In this document: positions 45,276 to 57,800 of the stretch, piece by piece
How the letters are laid out: each line of letters opens with the position of its first letter
Numbering within the stretch: the first letter of the stretch is position 1
Source of the DNA: Protonemura montana
Lineage: Eukaryota > Arthropoda > Insecta > Plecoptera > Nemouridae
DNA length: 64,000 nucleotides
Direction of reading: 5' to 3'
NCBI GenBank assembly: GCA_947568835.1
Contig: OX387610.1
Location: 13,683,001-13,747,000 of the forward strand
Notes under the pieces: generated by a model
What the model saw: only the letters and a program-made list of their open reading frames with translations
Databases searched by the model: none
What the model was told of the DNA's origin: nothing
Position numbers and translations under genes: made by a program

Positions 45276-46229
45276 ATCTAACGCCCAAAGAACTAAGTCA
45301 AATTCATCTCAACAATCCTTTCAGACCATAAATATATATTATGTGGACATGGCATAGCCAGCTTCCATGTCATCCACTTAGCAGACAAAATTTAACATCC
45401 CCCCCCGTTACAACAACCATTGAAGGTAATTCCACCTGACCACACTCACATCGCAATAGAAACATAATGAAAGGCTATTGTGTACAAAAGCGAAATCCAT
45501 TAGCAAGTTGTTACTTATATATATATCGTATTGTCGCAATCTACTAATAGCTTTTCCCCCCGACCACCGCTCTCATGGACGCCATTAGCCACGGATCGGT
45601 TGGGTACTTGATTAATAATTTGGAAAACAACGGAGAGCGAAACTTAGGCATGGCCGGCAGAGCAACAAGTCAAAATGTTTAGCAAGTTGACAGAATGTGT
45701 GGGGGTACAATATTTTACGACTGTCTGCAGAATAAATGTTTGTGCATTAGATTTCTCTTAGAATAATCAGGGGCTGGTTGGGGTAGGAGGATTCTGTGAC
45801 CGAACTTTGTTGAACTGTAGTTGTATTGTTGGATTTATGACGGTGATATTTTTGTCTCTTTATAGATGATTGATGGTTCGGTCTTTTGTCGTATGATTAC
45901 ATATTGCCGTCCTCATTTCTTGTCAAAATAAACGAAAATTTGCTTTAATATCCGTCTCTTGTTTGCACAGATATTGTTGTCAATCACGAATTTGATATGT
46001 GCTTTTAAAATATTTAGCTGATCTCAGGACTGATTTGACCAACACCAGGCTGAACTAGGTTTTAACTTGGTTTAAGCTTAAGATTTGATATTCCCTAAAT
46101 TAATTCAGTTTTTCAGATGAATTAAAAAATCTTCAAAATATACGTTCGTGTAAGAAACAAATAAGAATTAAATCCAGAAATCTTTCACTAAACACACAAG
46201 TACTTGAACATGAATTGGAAATATCGAAA
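45276..46229. other. Non-coding stretch, nothing identified
   Basis: AT-rich, no repeat family recognised and no exon supported. Confidence 0.45.
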
Positions 46230-46239
46230 TCTAGCAAGA

Positions 46240-46580
46240 TGAGGTGTCCCGAAAGTCTTAAACCAATTCTCACACCAAAAAGCTAAAATAATTTAGAACT
46301 CATCTGACAGATGGCGTTACTAGCAATATAGTCTGTCTCACTCGCACTGCCGACCATCGCCATACAGTTCTCTCTGTTGTAGGAAAGAGTTTCTATTAGC
46401 GATTCTAGCGCACTCCCATTGACAAATTTTAAACCTTCTACCACCGACTTTTGTTCCGAAAAGTTTCCAAATCTAACATAAAAACAAATGCAGCTATTTA
46501 ATCTCATTTCATCTCATGCTACTGAAAAAAAAAACATTATCACACTTCCGTGATGTCCCCTATCATACCGGATACAAGAT
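46240..46580. mobile_element. Possible mariner-like MITE
   Basis: The left side begins GGTGTCCCGAAAGTCTTAAA, which read outward on the other strand (GACTTTCGGGACACC) resembles mariner/Tc1 termini. A partly similar inverse (GGGGACATCACGGAAGTGTG on the minus strand) lies near 46555-46575. The minus-strand frame at 46283-46507 has no transposase motifs. Boundaries and class are tentative. Confidence 0.3.
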
Positions 46581-46624
46581 TGATAAATGTCTAATTTTTC
46601 CCAGCTTCTTCTGATCCGACTTAC

Positions 46625-46749
46625 CTCCAAGAATGTAGAGGCCGCACGCAATTAGAGTCTTGTGGTCACCATTGCAGTGGCCGATGAGGGCAAACATTGT
46701 CGCCAGGAGCATCAGGATCACGCTGGCAGCCTCGAAGGGCATCGATATC
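46625..46749 (-). CDS. Internal exon of a probable PMP22/claudin/CACNG-type tetraspan protein
   Basis: On the minus strand the acceptor TTTTCTTAG precedes GATATCGATGCCC, and the donor reads CTTGGAG|GTAAGTC. Both are near consensus. The 125-bp exon enters in phase 2, leaves in phase 1, and encodes 41 complete codons. They contain a hydrophobic helix (EAASVILMLLATMFALIGHC), a short charged turn NGDHKT, then a second hydrophobic start (LIACGLYILGG). This fits the TM2-turn-TM3 region of four-helix PMP22/claudin or CACNG-like membrane proteins, where a GH-basic turn and a FILxG-type segment are common. The family call rests on pattern only. Neighbouring exons are not visible, so introns are long. 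Confidence 0.65.
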
Positions 46750-47770
46750 CTAAGAAAAGACAAAATTTGTTTAGATCAAAATCCATTTTTTAATTTTTTG
46801 GTAGTTCATTTTTTTGGTTTTTGGTTAGTTGGTGGTGGTTTTCCGGCGACTGGAGCCACAAAAATAAGTCTGAATGAAGCTGAAACCGAGAAGTGTTTTC
46901 AACGAAAATTATTTTGTTTTTAAAGGTTATACAAATTCCAGGGGGAATGTTTAAGCTTTTTGAAATACAAACGATAGGATAAGATATTGTATAGGATAGG
47001 AACTGTATTTTTGGTGACTTTACAAAGCCAATTCAGAAATTCACATGATAATTATATTTTTTATTTGCTTTCCTATAAAGCCACAGTAATATCGGAATCA
47101 ACTGTCAAACGTTAAGCCGAATTTCATGCGCCGTTTGGGAATTCTGAATGATTGCTGTCAAAATTAGCTAATTGGATGAAATAATCCCTATGATACGTGG
47201 AATGGTATTACCACCAGTCTTTCTGGAATTAGCTAGCGATGTTACAAATAAATGAAAACAGAATGGCAATGTTTATGTCACAGAATTTATATACGAGGTA
47301 ACATTTTGGGTTGCTCTTGAAAAACTTGCAACGAGTGGGGAAGACATGGAAAGTGGATAATCTAGCAATAAAAGGGAAATTTAGAAGATTGTGGAGGAAT
47401 GCCAAGTGGTATTGGACATAATATGAAAGTGTATTGAAAAATTAGCACCTAATTGTATTGATAAGAAAGAATGAGGATAAAATTTGAGAAAGGAGATAAT
47501 TCGGTTCGTTTTTTTCTATTACCACTTCACTTCAGGGCATAGCGTGTAAGTTGAATTTTAGCACAAATTAAATTGCGTTTCTTTTATGAGTTTACATTTT
47601 TTGTAACAAAATATGGTTTTTAGGTTAGCTGAGGCTCTTTTCTTTTTTTTACCAAACATATCTTATCACAACTAGTTTTTTTTAATGCTGATATATTTTT
47701 TATTGTTAGTAACAAGCTACCACCCTCTCAAATAATAATACAAAAGTTCCCAAACAAAAAAAAAAAACAC
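46750..47770. other. Probable intron or intergenic DNA upstream of the tetraspan exon
   Basis: AT-rich without identifiable exons or repeats. It would be intronic if the gene continues toward higher coordinates. Confidence 0.4.
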
Positions 47771-47805
47771 ATTGCAAGCATTTGCAATTTAAATCAGTTT
47801 CACTC
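47771..47805 (+). repeat. tRNA-SINE tail-like segment
   Basis: CATTGCAAGCATTTGCAATT followed by TAAATCAGTTTC matches the 3' tail of the tRNA-derived SINE at 15966-15998. It lies immediately before the LINE remnant. Confidence 0.55.
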
Positions 47806-48227
47806 AAGAAATGTTGAATAAACTTCAATGGAAAAATGGAAAAGAAAAATTTGAAATAGATGTACGAATTTTTATATTTAAGAGCATACATGGCAAGATG
47901 CCAAAGTACTTAGAAAATATACTTAATTTTGAAGATCACGAATGTAATAGTAGATCAGAAATAAATTCGTGTGGCAAGGCTAATAAAATTATATTTTATA
48001 GAGAAGTAAGAATGTATTATGCACTTCCTGCAAACATGAAAGGTGAATGAGAATTTGTTAAGTTTAGTAGAAAATTAAAAAACTATGTTAATATTGAAGT
48101 AAAAATTTAAGCTAAGAAATTACTACACACATTTAATAGTGATCTGTAAATAGCATTTTATTTTGCTAAACTTATAAACAAACAAACAAAACTTATTTAT
48201 CTATATACTTATATTTATTTTCTGTAA

Positions 48228-48250
<23 letters not shown>
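47806..48250 (+). mobile_element. 5'-truncated non-LTR retrotransposon (LINE) 3' end
   Basis: An open frame at 47811-48050 (79 codons) has the layout seen at the C-terminal end of many LINE ORF2 proteins: KLQW, then FIFKSIHGKMPKYLENIL (compare the common 'lvyk-lhg-aPsYL' motif), then an Arg/Ser-rich stretch, and YALPANMK (compare 'WNsLP'). The reverse transcriptase core is absent. An AT-rich 3' region with (CAAA)n and (AT)n (48226-48250) follows. It is a dead-on-arrival fragment, clade unassigned. It is a possible relative of the partner that mobilises the SINEs, but no shared 3' tail was seen. Confidence 0.6.
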
Positions 48251-48258
<8 letters not shown>

Positions 48259-50392
48259 TGTTTGGCTGAAGAGATTCTTGTTGTAAAGGAAAGGCAATAC
48301 CTTTCTAGAAAAAAATCACTTTTCTACTCATCTTAACAACGTTACTAGGAAAAAAAAAATACATTAACTTCCCACGCATTGGTAGCAGTAATTCGATTTT
48401 ATCAGAAATCCGAATTCCCTCTGCGTTGTTCTGTGCCTTCTCGTGTATCAGTTGAGATCACGACAGCAACAATCTCACCAAATTTGTTTCGCTGCTAGAA
48501 AAAACATGGGCTTCGCTGCTCCGTTCTGGAGGCGAATCTTTTCCCCAATTAGAGTGGAGACGGCTGATTGGACTAAAAGCAAACAAGGATGCGATTGAAG
48601 GCAAGAACGAGACGAGACGCTGAGAGATATCGGAAATATCGAGAAGACAGGTTGGCAGATACAGGAAAGAAAAAGATATATTTTCGTGAGGTTAGAGAAG
48701 CGAATTGGAGCGTCGCGAGTGGAATCTTAGTTTTGTTGAAGATGAGCATTGCTAGTTCATTAATAACCTCTCCGAAATAAAATCTCAACCGGGGACTGGA
48801 GTCCCGAAGTTGACCTGTCGTGGGTGTTGCTCTTGCCAATAAAGAACAAAGACTTCTTAATGCGAAAAATTACGATTTCCCAAAGATTACAACCACGAGG
48901 ATGTGAATTTCAGAGTTTTTGGTTGATAAAAAGTGAGTGGTTCGTATTAAAAGTGAAATGACGCATGTTTTTAATTAGTTTTTAGCAGTTTTAAAGACAA
49001 AAAAGTCATTAAAACTGCATTATAAATAATGTTTCAACAAGCTTCTTCAAAAATGACCCAAAATAGGCTAAAAAAACACAACATTCAGAGCAGCTTTGTT
49101 GATTGTTGATGAGAATTTAGCTCTAAATTGTGAAGCAGGGAAAAAAAACATGTCTTTTTGCTCTGGGGCATCACGAAATATTTTTTATTAACACAGGTTT
49201 TTTAATTAGAGCAACAAAAAAAAATGTCAGTAACCACACGTTTGCGCTCAAAACACAAAAAGGTTCATTTAAAAAACAATCTGAAACCACAACAACGTGA
49301 ACTTTTTTTATCCTAAGGGCAGTAAAATTGAAGATTTCGCTCCAGTCCCTGCACCCAACAAGTAATTTAAAAAATAAGACCCCTTATATTTATTTAGAGC
49401 GAAGAACGAGTTGAGTTTCGGTATACAACCAAATACAAAACCCCGTTGTCAGGATTAGCAATTGTCGCACCAGTTAAATGACAGGCAGCAACACTTGCAC
49501 ATACTTCAAAGAAAATAACCTCAACAACTCGCAGAGTACGTACTAAATTAAATAAACTATTCTCCTCCTTGCCATTCTGTCATCCCTTACAAACCTACGA
49601 CGACCCAAAGCTTTACATGTTCTATGCATGTCTAAAAGAATGCACCACCGAAATAACGAGTTTTGTCCTCTACCCGTTCCTTACGTTCTTCTTCCCTATC
49701 CGTCTTCGAGCTCGTCTCGCCTTTGCGCGATTGTGTCAAGATGTCATTGAAAGCCAGAGCTCCAATCTCATCATAGGATAGCATAAAAGAGATATAAAAA
49801 AAAAATCTGAAGCTCACTCCCTGCTTGCGTTTGATCTTTTGTACCGTTTGCATTCACGTTTATGATGTTTGCAGCAGCTCTTTTGAGAAAAGTCTCTCAT
49901 CCTCGGGAAAAACACAGCACGACGGGCGAAATGTACACACCTCATTCGTCCCCCGCCATTGTCCACCATGGCTTGGTGTCAAGCGACTGGAAATTCTGCA
50001 TCGCTATGCATTTTCATGTAAGATTGGTTTTGCATCTTGACATTCGAGACCGGCAATCACTCCAATCAACTAGAAAGATACACTGACAGTTCTATGTTTC
50101 AGTAGAAAAACTTATACGATTGTTACAAAAATGACCTCGGACGCTTATTGGTCTAGTCAGTTGACCTTGGTTTTATTCGAGCGCTGTGAATGGCTGGAAG
50201 AAAAAAAGGCAGACCAATACGGCTAAGAACCGATTTTATAAACGCCGTTTAAATCTTGCTTAACAAGAAAGAAGTCGCGACGCTGTCCTTGAGACCGTTC
50301 TTTTTTTTTAACTGTTAGTATTTGTAAATCGTGTATCCACGGGTTGCCTAGCTTTACCACCCTCTTTAAAAAAATCTGGTTAATTGATTTTC
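48251..50392. other. Non-coding stretch, mostly unidentified
   Basis: At 48785-48842 there is a degenerate minus-strand tRNA-SINE fragment. The rest is AT-rich with short uninformative frames. Confidence 0.4.
48785..48842 (-). mobile_element. Degenerate tRNA-derived SINE fragment
   Basis: GGGACTGGAGTCCCGAAGTT, GACCTGTCGTGGGTGTTGCT and CTTGCCAAT align with the minus-strand tRNA-like unit at 32780-32840 (ACCTGTCGCGGGTGTTGCTC). Only the tRNA-like part is recognisable. Confidence 0.55.
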
Positions 50393-50818
50393 GGGATTCA
50401 ACGACGCACTGTTTTGACATCTGGTCATGCGGCACTGGTCTGATGGCGTCGGTGAATGAGCGGATGATTATGAGGATGATGATAAACCTAATCAAGCCTA
50501 AAAGGGAGTAGTTTAAACCCGGTGCCGGCACGTAGCCTACTTCTGTCGAAGATCAAGGCGACAAAGCGGCTTAATGTCCCTTCCGAAGGACGGTACAACG
50601 CGAACAACAGGATTCCTCCACAAATACATGCTGTCGAGTGGTTGATAAGCAAGGCGAGTGAAGTTACTGTACTAACTTTCATCCCTCCGACCTCTCTCCC
50701 GAACAGAACTGGTCATGTGTATGTTGGTCACACATCCATTACCTGACTCAGCGCAGTGTTGCTTAACTTCGGTGATCTCACGAGAACCGGTGTTTACAAC
50801 ACGCCAAACCGTTCGGTT
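50393..50818 (-). mobile_element. 5S-derived SINE, copy 10, single head unit
   Basis: The head (CCAAACCGTTCGGTTT at 50818) is followed by just one 91-bp unit, then body and tail (CAACGACGCACTGTTTTGAC at the low-coordinate end). It represents the unexpanded form of the SINE and serves as a reference for the family. Confidence 0.9.
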
Positions 50819-51088
50819 TAAAAAAGCTTTGTGAGTCTGTTGAGAATGACTCGATTCAATGTTCCGCGGAATTTAATTAAGATTAGCGGAGTTGTTTGGT
50901 TGCCTGGTTTTTGTGACCATTAAACGACTTCTTAGGTTAGCAAATGTCATCCGAGTCATTACTATAAGTCGTGTTTGTTGTACGTTGACTATTCTTCAAT
51001 GTACAGTGGTGGCATAATATGACTGCTATTTGTTCTAACAAAACAACAGAAAAACTACAACCATGTGTACCTATCATAGTAAGTGTTT
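50819..51088. other. Short spacer, nothing identified
   Basis: Unique-looking AT-rich DNA between SINE copy 10 and the 84-bp array. Confidence 0.4.
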
Positions 51089-53158
51089 ATCATAGTTTGA
51101 AGGTATGTTCCTACCACACTAGTATTACCACTAAACCATCAGAATTATTATTATTATTATTATATTAGTATCATAGTTTGTAGGTATGTTCCTACCACAC
51201 TAGTATTACCACTATACCATCAGAATTATTATTATCATTATTACTATATTAGTATCATAGTTTGTAGGTATGTTCCTACCACACTAGTGTTACCACTATA
51301 CCATCAGAATTATTATTATCATTATTACTATATTAGTATCATAGTTTGTAGGTATGTTCCTACCACACAAGTATTACCACTATACCATCAGAATTATTAT
51401 TATCATTATTACTATATTAGTATCATAGTTTGTAGGTATTTTCCTACCACACTAGTGTTACCACTATACCATCAGAATTATTATTATCATTATTACTATA
51501 TTAGTATCATAGTTTGTACGTATGTTCCTACCACACAAGTATTACCACTATACCATCAGAATTATTATTATCATTATTACTATATTAGTATCATAGTTTG
51601 TAGGTATGTTCCTACCACACAAGTATTACCACTATACCATCAGAATTATTATTATCATTATTACTATATTAGTATCATAGTTTGTAGGTATGTTCCCACC
51701 ACACTAGTATTACCACTATACCATCAGAATTATTATTATCTTAATTACTTTATTAGTATCATAGTTTGTAGGTATGTTCCTACCACACTAGTATTACCAC
51801 TATACCATCAGAATTATTATTATCATTATTACTATATTAGTATCATAGTTTGTAGGTATGTTCCTACCACACAAGTATTACCACTATACCATCAGAATTA
51901 TTATTATCATTATTACTATATTAGTATCATAGTTTGTAGGTATTTTCCTACCACACTAGTATTACCACTATACCATCAGAATTATTATTATCATTATTAC
52001 TATATTAGTATCATAGTTTGTAGGTATGTTCCTACCACACAAGTATTACCACTATACCATCAGAATTATTATTATCATTATTACTATATTAGTATCATTG
52101 TTTGTAGGTATGTTCCCACCACACTAGTATTACCACTATACCATCAGAATTATTGTTATCATTATTACTTTATTAGTATCATAGTTTGTAGGTATGTTCC
52201 TACCACACAAGTATTACCACTATACCATCAGAATTATTATTATCATTATTACTTTATTAGTATCATAGTTTGTAGGTATTTTCCTACCACACTAGTATTA
52301 CCACTATACCATCAGAATTATTATTATCATTATTACTATATTAGTATCATAGTTTGTAGGTATGTTCCTACCACACTAGTATTACCACTATACCATCAGA
52401 ATTATTATTATCATTGTTACTATATTAGTATCATAGTTTGTAGGTATGTTCCTACCACACTAGTATTACCACTATACCATCAGAATTATTATTATCATTA
52501 TTACTATATTAGTATCATAGTTTGTAGGTATGTTCCTACCACACTAGTATTACCACTATACCATTAGAATTATTATTATCATTATTACTATATTAGTATC
52601 ATAGTTTGTAGGTATGTTCCCACCACACTAGTATTACCACTATACCATCAGAATTATTATTATTATTATTAATATATTAGTATCATAGTTTGTAGGTATG
52701 TTCCTACCACACTAGTATTACCACCATACCATCAGAATTATTATTATTATTATTACTATATTAGTATCATAGTTTGTAGGTATGTTCCTACCACACTAGT
52801 ATTACCACTAAACCATCAGAATTATTATTATCATTATTACTATATTAGTATCATAGTTTGTAGGTATGTTCCTACCACACTAGTATTACCACTATACCAT
52901 CATAATTATTATTATCATTATTACTATATTAGTATCATAGTTTGAAGGTATGTTCCTACCACACAAGTATTACCACTATACCATCAGAATTATTATTATT
53001 ATTATTAATATATTAGTATCATAGTTTGTAGGTATGTTTCTTCCACACTAGTATTACCACTATACCATCAGAATTATTATTATCATTTTTACTATATTAG
53101 TATCATAGTTTGTAGGTATGTTCCTACCACACTAGTATTACCACTATGCCATTAGAAT
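51089..53158 (+). repeat. 84-bp satellite-like array, about 24.6 units
   Basis: Each unit contains ATCATAGTTTGTAGGTATGT, TCCTACCACACTAGTATTAC, CACTATACCATCAGAATTAT and TATTATCATTATTACTATAT. GTAGG and CCTAC flank a 6-base loop, giving a small hairpin in each unit. Units are highly similar. The variant TATTTTCCTACC recurs at 51437, 51941 and 52277, spaced by exact multiples of 84, which points to block exchange. Because 84 is divisible by three, one frame stays open for 426 codons; I do not regard it as a gene. Confidence 0.97.
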
Positions 53159-54856
53159 TGCCAATACTATTAAATTGATATATATAATAATATATATATA
53201 CCTTATATTTTTATATAGTAAAATCAATTTTATTTAGCAGCCGTCACAATTTTCTCTCTGTCTATAATCGCTGTTTAATATTTGAACCTGGAAGGACGGG
53301 GTTTAACTTTTAAACTGTCATTTGGAGGTCAAAGTAAGAAGTCCCATTGATATTTTGTTTGTATTTCCAAGTCAACAAATATTCTCTTTCAAAGCAAACA
53401 CATTGTTAAAAACTATTTTTTCTCGTTTTTCGTATGAAAATACGAGAAAATTCATTTGAAAATATCCTTGTTTGAAAGCAAATTACTGCGCCAGTTATAA
53501 TCACACCTAAACGACGGTTTAAGAGCGTTTTAAACGGCGTTGGTGATATCGGTCCTAACTTAACGATACATATATTCCCTTTTTTAAGGTTCATGTTATA
53601 AAAGTGAATGATCTAGTTGGATGCAAAAGAAACCGGTGATTGAAGAGACTTAAAAAAATGTGAAGGATTTCATGAACATCAAGCTGGCAATACGGATTAC
53701 GAATGAAAATCTTTGATGACAGAATTTCCAAAGCTCGCATGAAAATCCGAGATTCTTTTTCCAAAATCTTGTTATCTCTGAACTCGTGCACCAAACAAGT
53801 GGTTTTTATTCGACAAAAGTATCTAGGTAGCATCGTTTGTCAAGAAACCAGTTTTCCATGTTTCTGTCATAACGATATAGAATCAGGAAAATCACCGAGC
53901 ACAGTTTGAGCCAAGATTGCATCAAAGAGCATTTTTCTTCTAAGCTGTCTGCGATTTTCTTCTTCTTATTGTACAACGAAACTCGAGACTTGAAAAGTTG
54001 CTGAAACTAAGACAAATGTACTTTCCTCGTCGACCCTGTTTTAAAGTCACTGTCCGAGGAGATGATCCGAGTGGCTTGTTTGAAAACTAGAACAATCGCG
54101 CTCGTTAATTAGGGAATTCGAGACACTTTTCAAAGTCTGGCAACAAACTTTCGACTCCACTTGACGTGTGCCAATCAAGAGAACATAAAACGTCACCACC
54201 TCTGTAATTAATAACCTGACTTCTTCCCTAACCTAGCATCGCTATCCGCGACTGAGGTGACAAAACGTTCATCATCAATCGTGGACGTTGTCGCTGCGAT
54301 GGCGTCGAGCGTCTTTTTTCAACTTCCGGTTTTTAACCCGGGGAACCCTCTTGAAAAGTTACTTCCGAGTTTCTTTGCTGGTGGGCAATTAATATCGCTA
54401 CGCTAAAGCGTGTTAGAACACTTAGAATTCTGAATACATTTTGTAACATTTCTTGTGCATCTGTGACACTTTAGCGAAACCGTTGCGTTTCTAGGTTCAG
54501 TTTGAGTTTCGGTGCTGGAACACGAGGTGGATACCAGCTCCGACCATGCGAAAAAATTAAAAATTTTCACAGTTTCAAAAACTGTGCGTCAAAACAGCAC
54601 TACTGACGATTATGACATCGTGAAAAAATCCTCAAAATCAAGTTTCTTACAAGAAATAACGAATTGGAAAAAAGTTTACAAGTTGGTATAGCAACTACAA
54701 TCGGCTTGTATTTATCAACAAAATGGTATAAAACTCTGATAAAATCTGTAAGCCCAAAGCTGACACCAAAAATAAAAGAAACACATCTCTAACATTTGTT
54801 TTTCTTTTCTTGACAAAACCAACCACACCCAGAGCGTAAAGATGATAACTTATTTA
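53159..54856. other. Non-coding stretch, nothing identified
   Basis: AT-rich with a somewhat GC-richer patch at about 54200-54370. No exon or repeat family was recognised. Confidence 0.45.
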
Positions 54857-55297
54857 TTTTTGTTGTGTTTAACGACGCACTGTTTTGACATCTGGCCATG
54901 CGGCACTGGTCTAATGGCGTCGGTGAATGAGTGGATGGTGCTAAGGATGAGGATGACGATGATGAACCTAATCCGGTCTAGAAGGGAGGAGGGGAAACCC
55001 GGCGCCGGGACGTAGCCTAATCCTGTCGAAGACCAAGGGGACCACCGGCTGAACGTCCCTTCCGAAGGACGGTACAACGCGAACAACAGGATTCCTCCAC
55101 AAATCCATGCTGTCGAGAGGTTGATAAGCAAGGCGAGTGAAGTTGCTGTACTAACTTTCACCCTCCAACCTCTCTCCCGAACAGAACTGGTCATGTGTAT
55201 GAAATGTTCACCCATCCAATACCTGACTCAGCTCAGTGTTGCTCAACTTCGGTGATCTCTTGAGAACCGGTGTTTCCAACGCCAAACCGTTCGGTTA
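54857..55297 (-). mobile_element. 5S-derived SINE, copy 11, single head unit
   Basis: On the minus strand the head starts at about 55297 (CCAAACCGTTCGGTTAG on the plus strand), one 91-bp unit follows, then an intact body, and the tail at 54857 (TTGTGTTTAACGACGCACTG). The (CAT)n region is interrupted. Confidence 0.9.
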
Positions 55298-56270
55298 GAT
55301 GCTAACTCTGACGACGCCTAAATCAAGTCAAGCTTAGTCTGGCGACCGAAACCACATCGGCCGTCTTCATCTCTTCATTTCCAAGCGTCAAGAAGCGCTA
55401 TTGACAAACAAACCATGGAGATAGAAACGCACAAAAGCGTTCAATGCAAAACGCTTACAAAGCTCAAGTTAAAATTAATGAGAGTGCGTGTATAGTTAAC
55501 CACAGGCAGCAAATAATTCTAAAAGTTAGGTTAAGTGACATTTTGGTGCCGTTTTGACAGCTTTATAAATTTTAGTTCAAGTCGTTTGTCATGTGTATAG
55601 ACTTGACGTGTAAAGGGGAGATGACGTGCACGTCTGTACGTGAGGGTTGCAATGCTTTCACCGGGATTTGAACCTTGTTCTGTTTTCATAGATACGTATA
55701 TATATATTTATATAGGTACACCACCAACAGACGACAAAGAAATAAGTATTGTTCGGAATTTTGTACTTTAAAACCACTGAAGCGTTAGGTTTTAAGCATT
55801 GGCCATGTGAAAACCATGCGGAAATGAAGGCAAAATAGAGATAGGTAGGTATATAAAGGGAAGGTAAAAACGGAAAATGCTATTATTTTTTGTTTCTTTA
55901 AACAGCATTGAGTTTTGTTACACATGCGAGCACGTGGTTAACAAAAGAGAGATATCGAGACGGTATTCGCTAGTGTGGGATTCAAATTCGTTTTTTTTTT
56001 TTCCCAGTTATAGTGATTTATGTTTGGTTTGGTGAACAAAGTTATTTTCTACAGTTGGCTGACTTGGAAATACAAGTCTGATTTAATACGACGTGTCATG
56101 CACAAAAAGAAGCGAAAGAAGAGAGGAGGAAATTTGACTGTTAGACTGGAAGAATGAGAAATGGAGGTTTAGTTTTTTTTTTTAATATATTTTTTTGGTG
56201 GTCACGTTGTGGAGTTCTGGTTTTGGTGGCTGGGTTGAGGTGCCAGGCACTTATAGAATGGCATATTAGT
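55298..56270. other. Non-coding stretch, nothing identified
   Basis: No exon or repeat family was recognised; there are AT-rich and poly-T runs. Confidence 0.45.
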
Positions 56271-56550
56271 TAGGATCACAGCGTTAAAGTAAAGCGTTCT
56301 GCTGAGCAAACGAGGCTGGCAACACGTGGTAACGGTCGGTGCCATACGATGGCGCGTGCGGGCGCTTTATGGAAAAACCTCTACAGTTAAAAAAATGTGG
56401 TTTTTGAATATCGATGTGAGTCAATCGTTGAGGTTTTCGTTAAAACAAAATAATTTAACGTAAAGCAGTCTATAATGCGAGTGAACTGGTAGAAATAAGG
56501 GGATACAATTTCTTAACATTCGAAACGATGGTAACTTATTTACTTACTAG
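56271..56550 (+). mobile_element. Family A repeat, copy 8
   Basis: CAAACGAGGCTGGCAACACG, GGTCGGTGCCATACGATGGC, TGAGTCAATCGTTGAGG and CGAAACGATGGTAACTTA occur in the family A order. The copy is diverged and lacks the last third. Confidence 0.7.
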
Positions 56551-56756
56551 CATCCATTTTAGTCGGTTTAGTGCTCTTTGGTCGTTTCATTCCTCTCACT
56601 TATTAGATATGCTCTGGAATTATGTTGAGTGTTTCGATGCTTATTTGCCAAGATATCCTCGGTTCTCTGGGCTTCGGATGTAAAATGAAAATTTTAATCG
56701 TAATATGGTGTTTACTCTAGCAAGCATTGTTCTGTCTTATGAAGAATTGAAGTATA

Positions 56757-57800
56757 GAACGGTTTAACGTGTTGGAAACACCGGTCCTCGTGAGATCACA
56801 GCAGGTATAAGGTGGTTGACCATCATACATATGACCGGTTCTGTTCGGGAGAGAGGTTGGAGGGATGAAAGTTAAGCAACACTGCGCTGGGTCAGGTATT
56901 GGATGGGTGACCATTAAACACATTACCAGTTCTGTTCGGGAGAGAGGTTGGAGGGATGAAAGTTAAGCAACACTGCGCTGGGTCAGGTATTGGATGGGTG
57001 ACCATCATACATATGACCAGTTCTGTTCGGGAGAGAGGTTGGAGGGATGAAAGTTAAGCAACACTGCGCTGAGTCAAGTATTGGATGGGTGACCATCATA
57101 CACATGACCAGTTCTGTTCGGGAGAGAGGTTGGAGGGATAAAAGTTAAGCAACACTGCGCTGGGTCAGGTATTGGATGGGTGACCATCATACACATGACC
57201 AGTTCTGTTCGGGAGAGAGATTGGAGGGATGAAAGTTAAGCAACACTGCGCTAGGTCAGGTATTGGATGGGTGACCATAATACACATGACCAGTTCTGTT
57301 CGGGAGAGAGGTTGGAGGGATACAAGTTAAGTAACACTGCGCTGGGTCAGGTATTGGATGGGTGACCATCATACACATGACCAGTTCTGTTCGGGAGAGA
57401 GGTTTGAGGGATGAAAGTTAAGCAACACTGCGCTGGGTCAGATATTGGATGGGTGACCATAAAACACATGACCAGTTCTGTTCGAGAGAGAGTCTGGAGG
57501 GATGAAAGTTAGTATAGCAACTTCACTCGCCTTGCTTATCAACCTCTCGACAGCATGGATTTGTGGAGGAATCCTGTTGTTCGCGTTGTACCGTCCTTCG
57601 GAAGGGACGTTAAGCCGGTGGTCCCCTTGGTCTTCGACAGGAGTAGGATACGTGCCGGCACCGGGTTTCCCCTCCTCCCTTCTAAGCTAGGTTAAGTTTA
57701 TCATAATCATGATCATCATCCACTCATTCACCGACGCCATTAGACCCGTGCCGCATGGCCAGATGTCAAAACAGTGCGTCGTTAAACACCACAAATCAAG
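56757..57800 (+). mobile_element. 5S-derived SINE, copy 12, eight head units
   Basis: The 5S-like head (GAACGGTTTAACGTGTTGGA) is followed by one degenerate short unit (about 56800-56867). Seven good 91-bp units start near 56868, 56959, 57050, 57141, 57232, 57323 and 57414. The body begins near 57505 and is very close to the family consensus. The tail GTGCGTCGTTAAACACCACA ends near 57800. No target-site duplication could be recognised. Confidence 0.92.

Noticed and set aside
46283..46507. Second exon of the tetraspan gene on the minus strand
   Set aside because: No acceptor in the right phase, no membrane helix, and the segment looks like a MITE interior.
51287..52567. 426-codon open frame with 28-residue repeats
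   Set aside because: It results from an 84-bp unit divisible by three. There is no start context, signal, domain or splice evidence.
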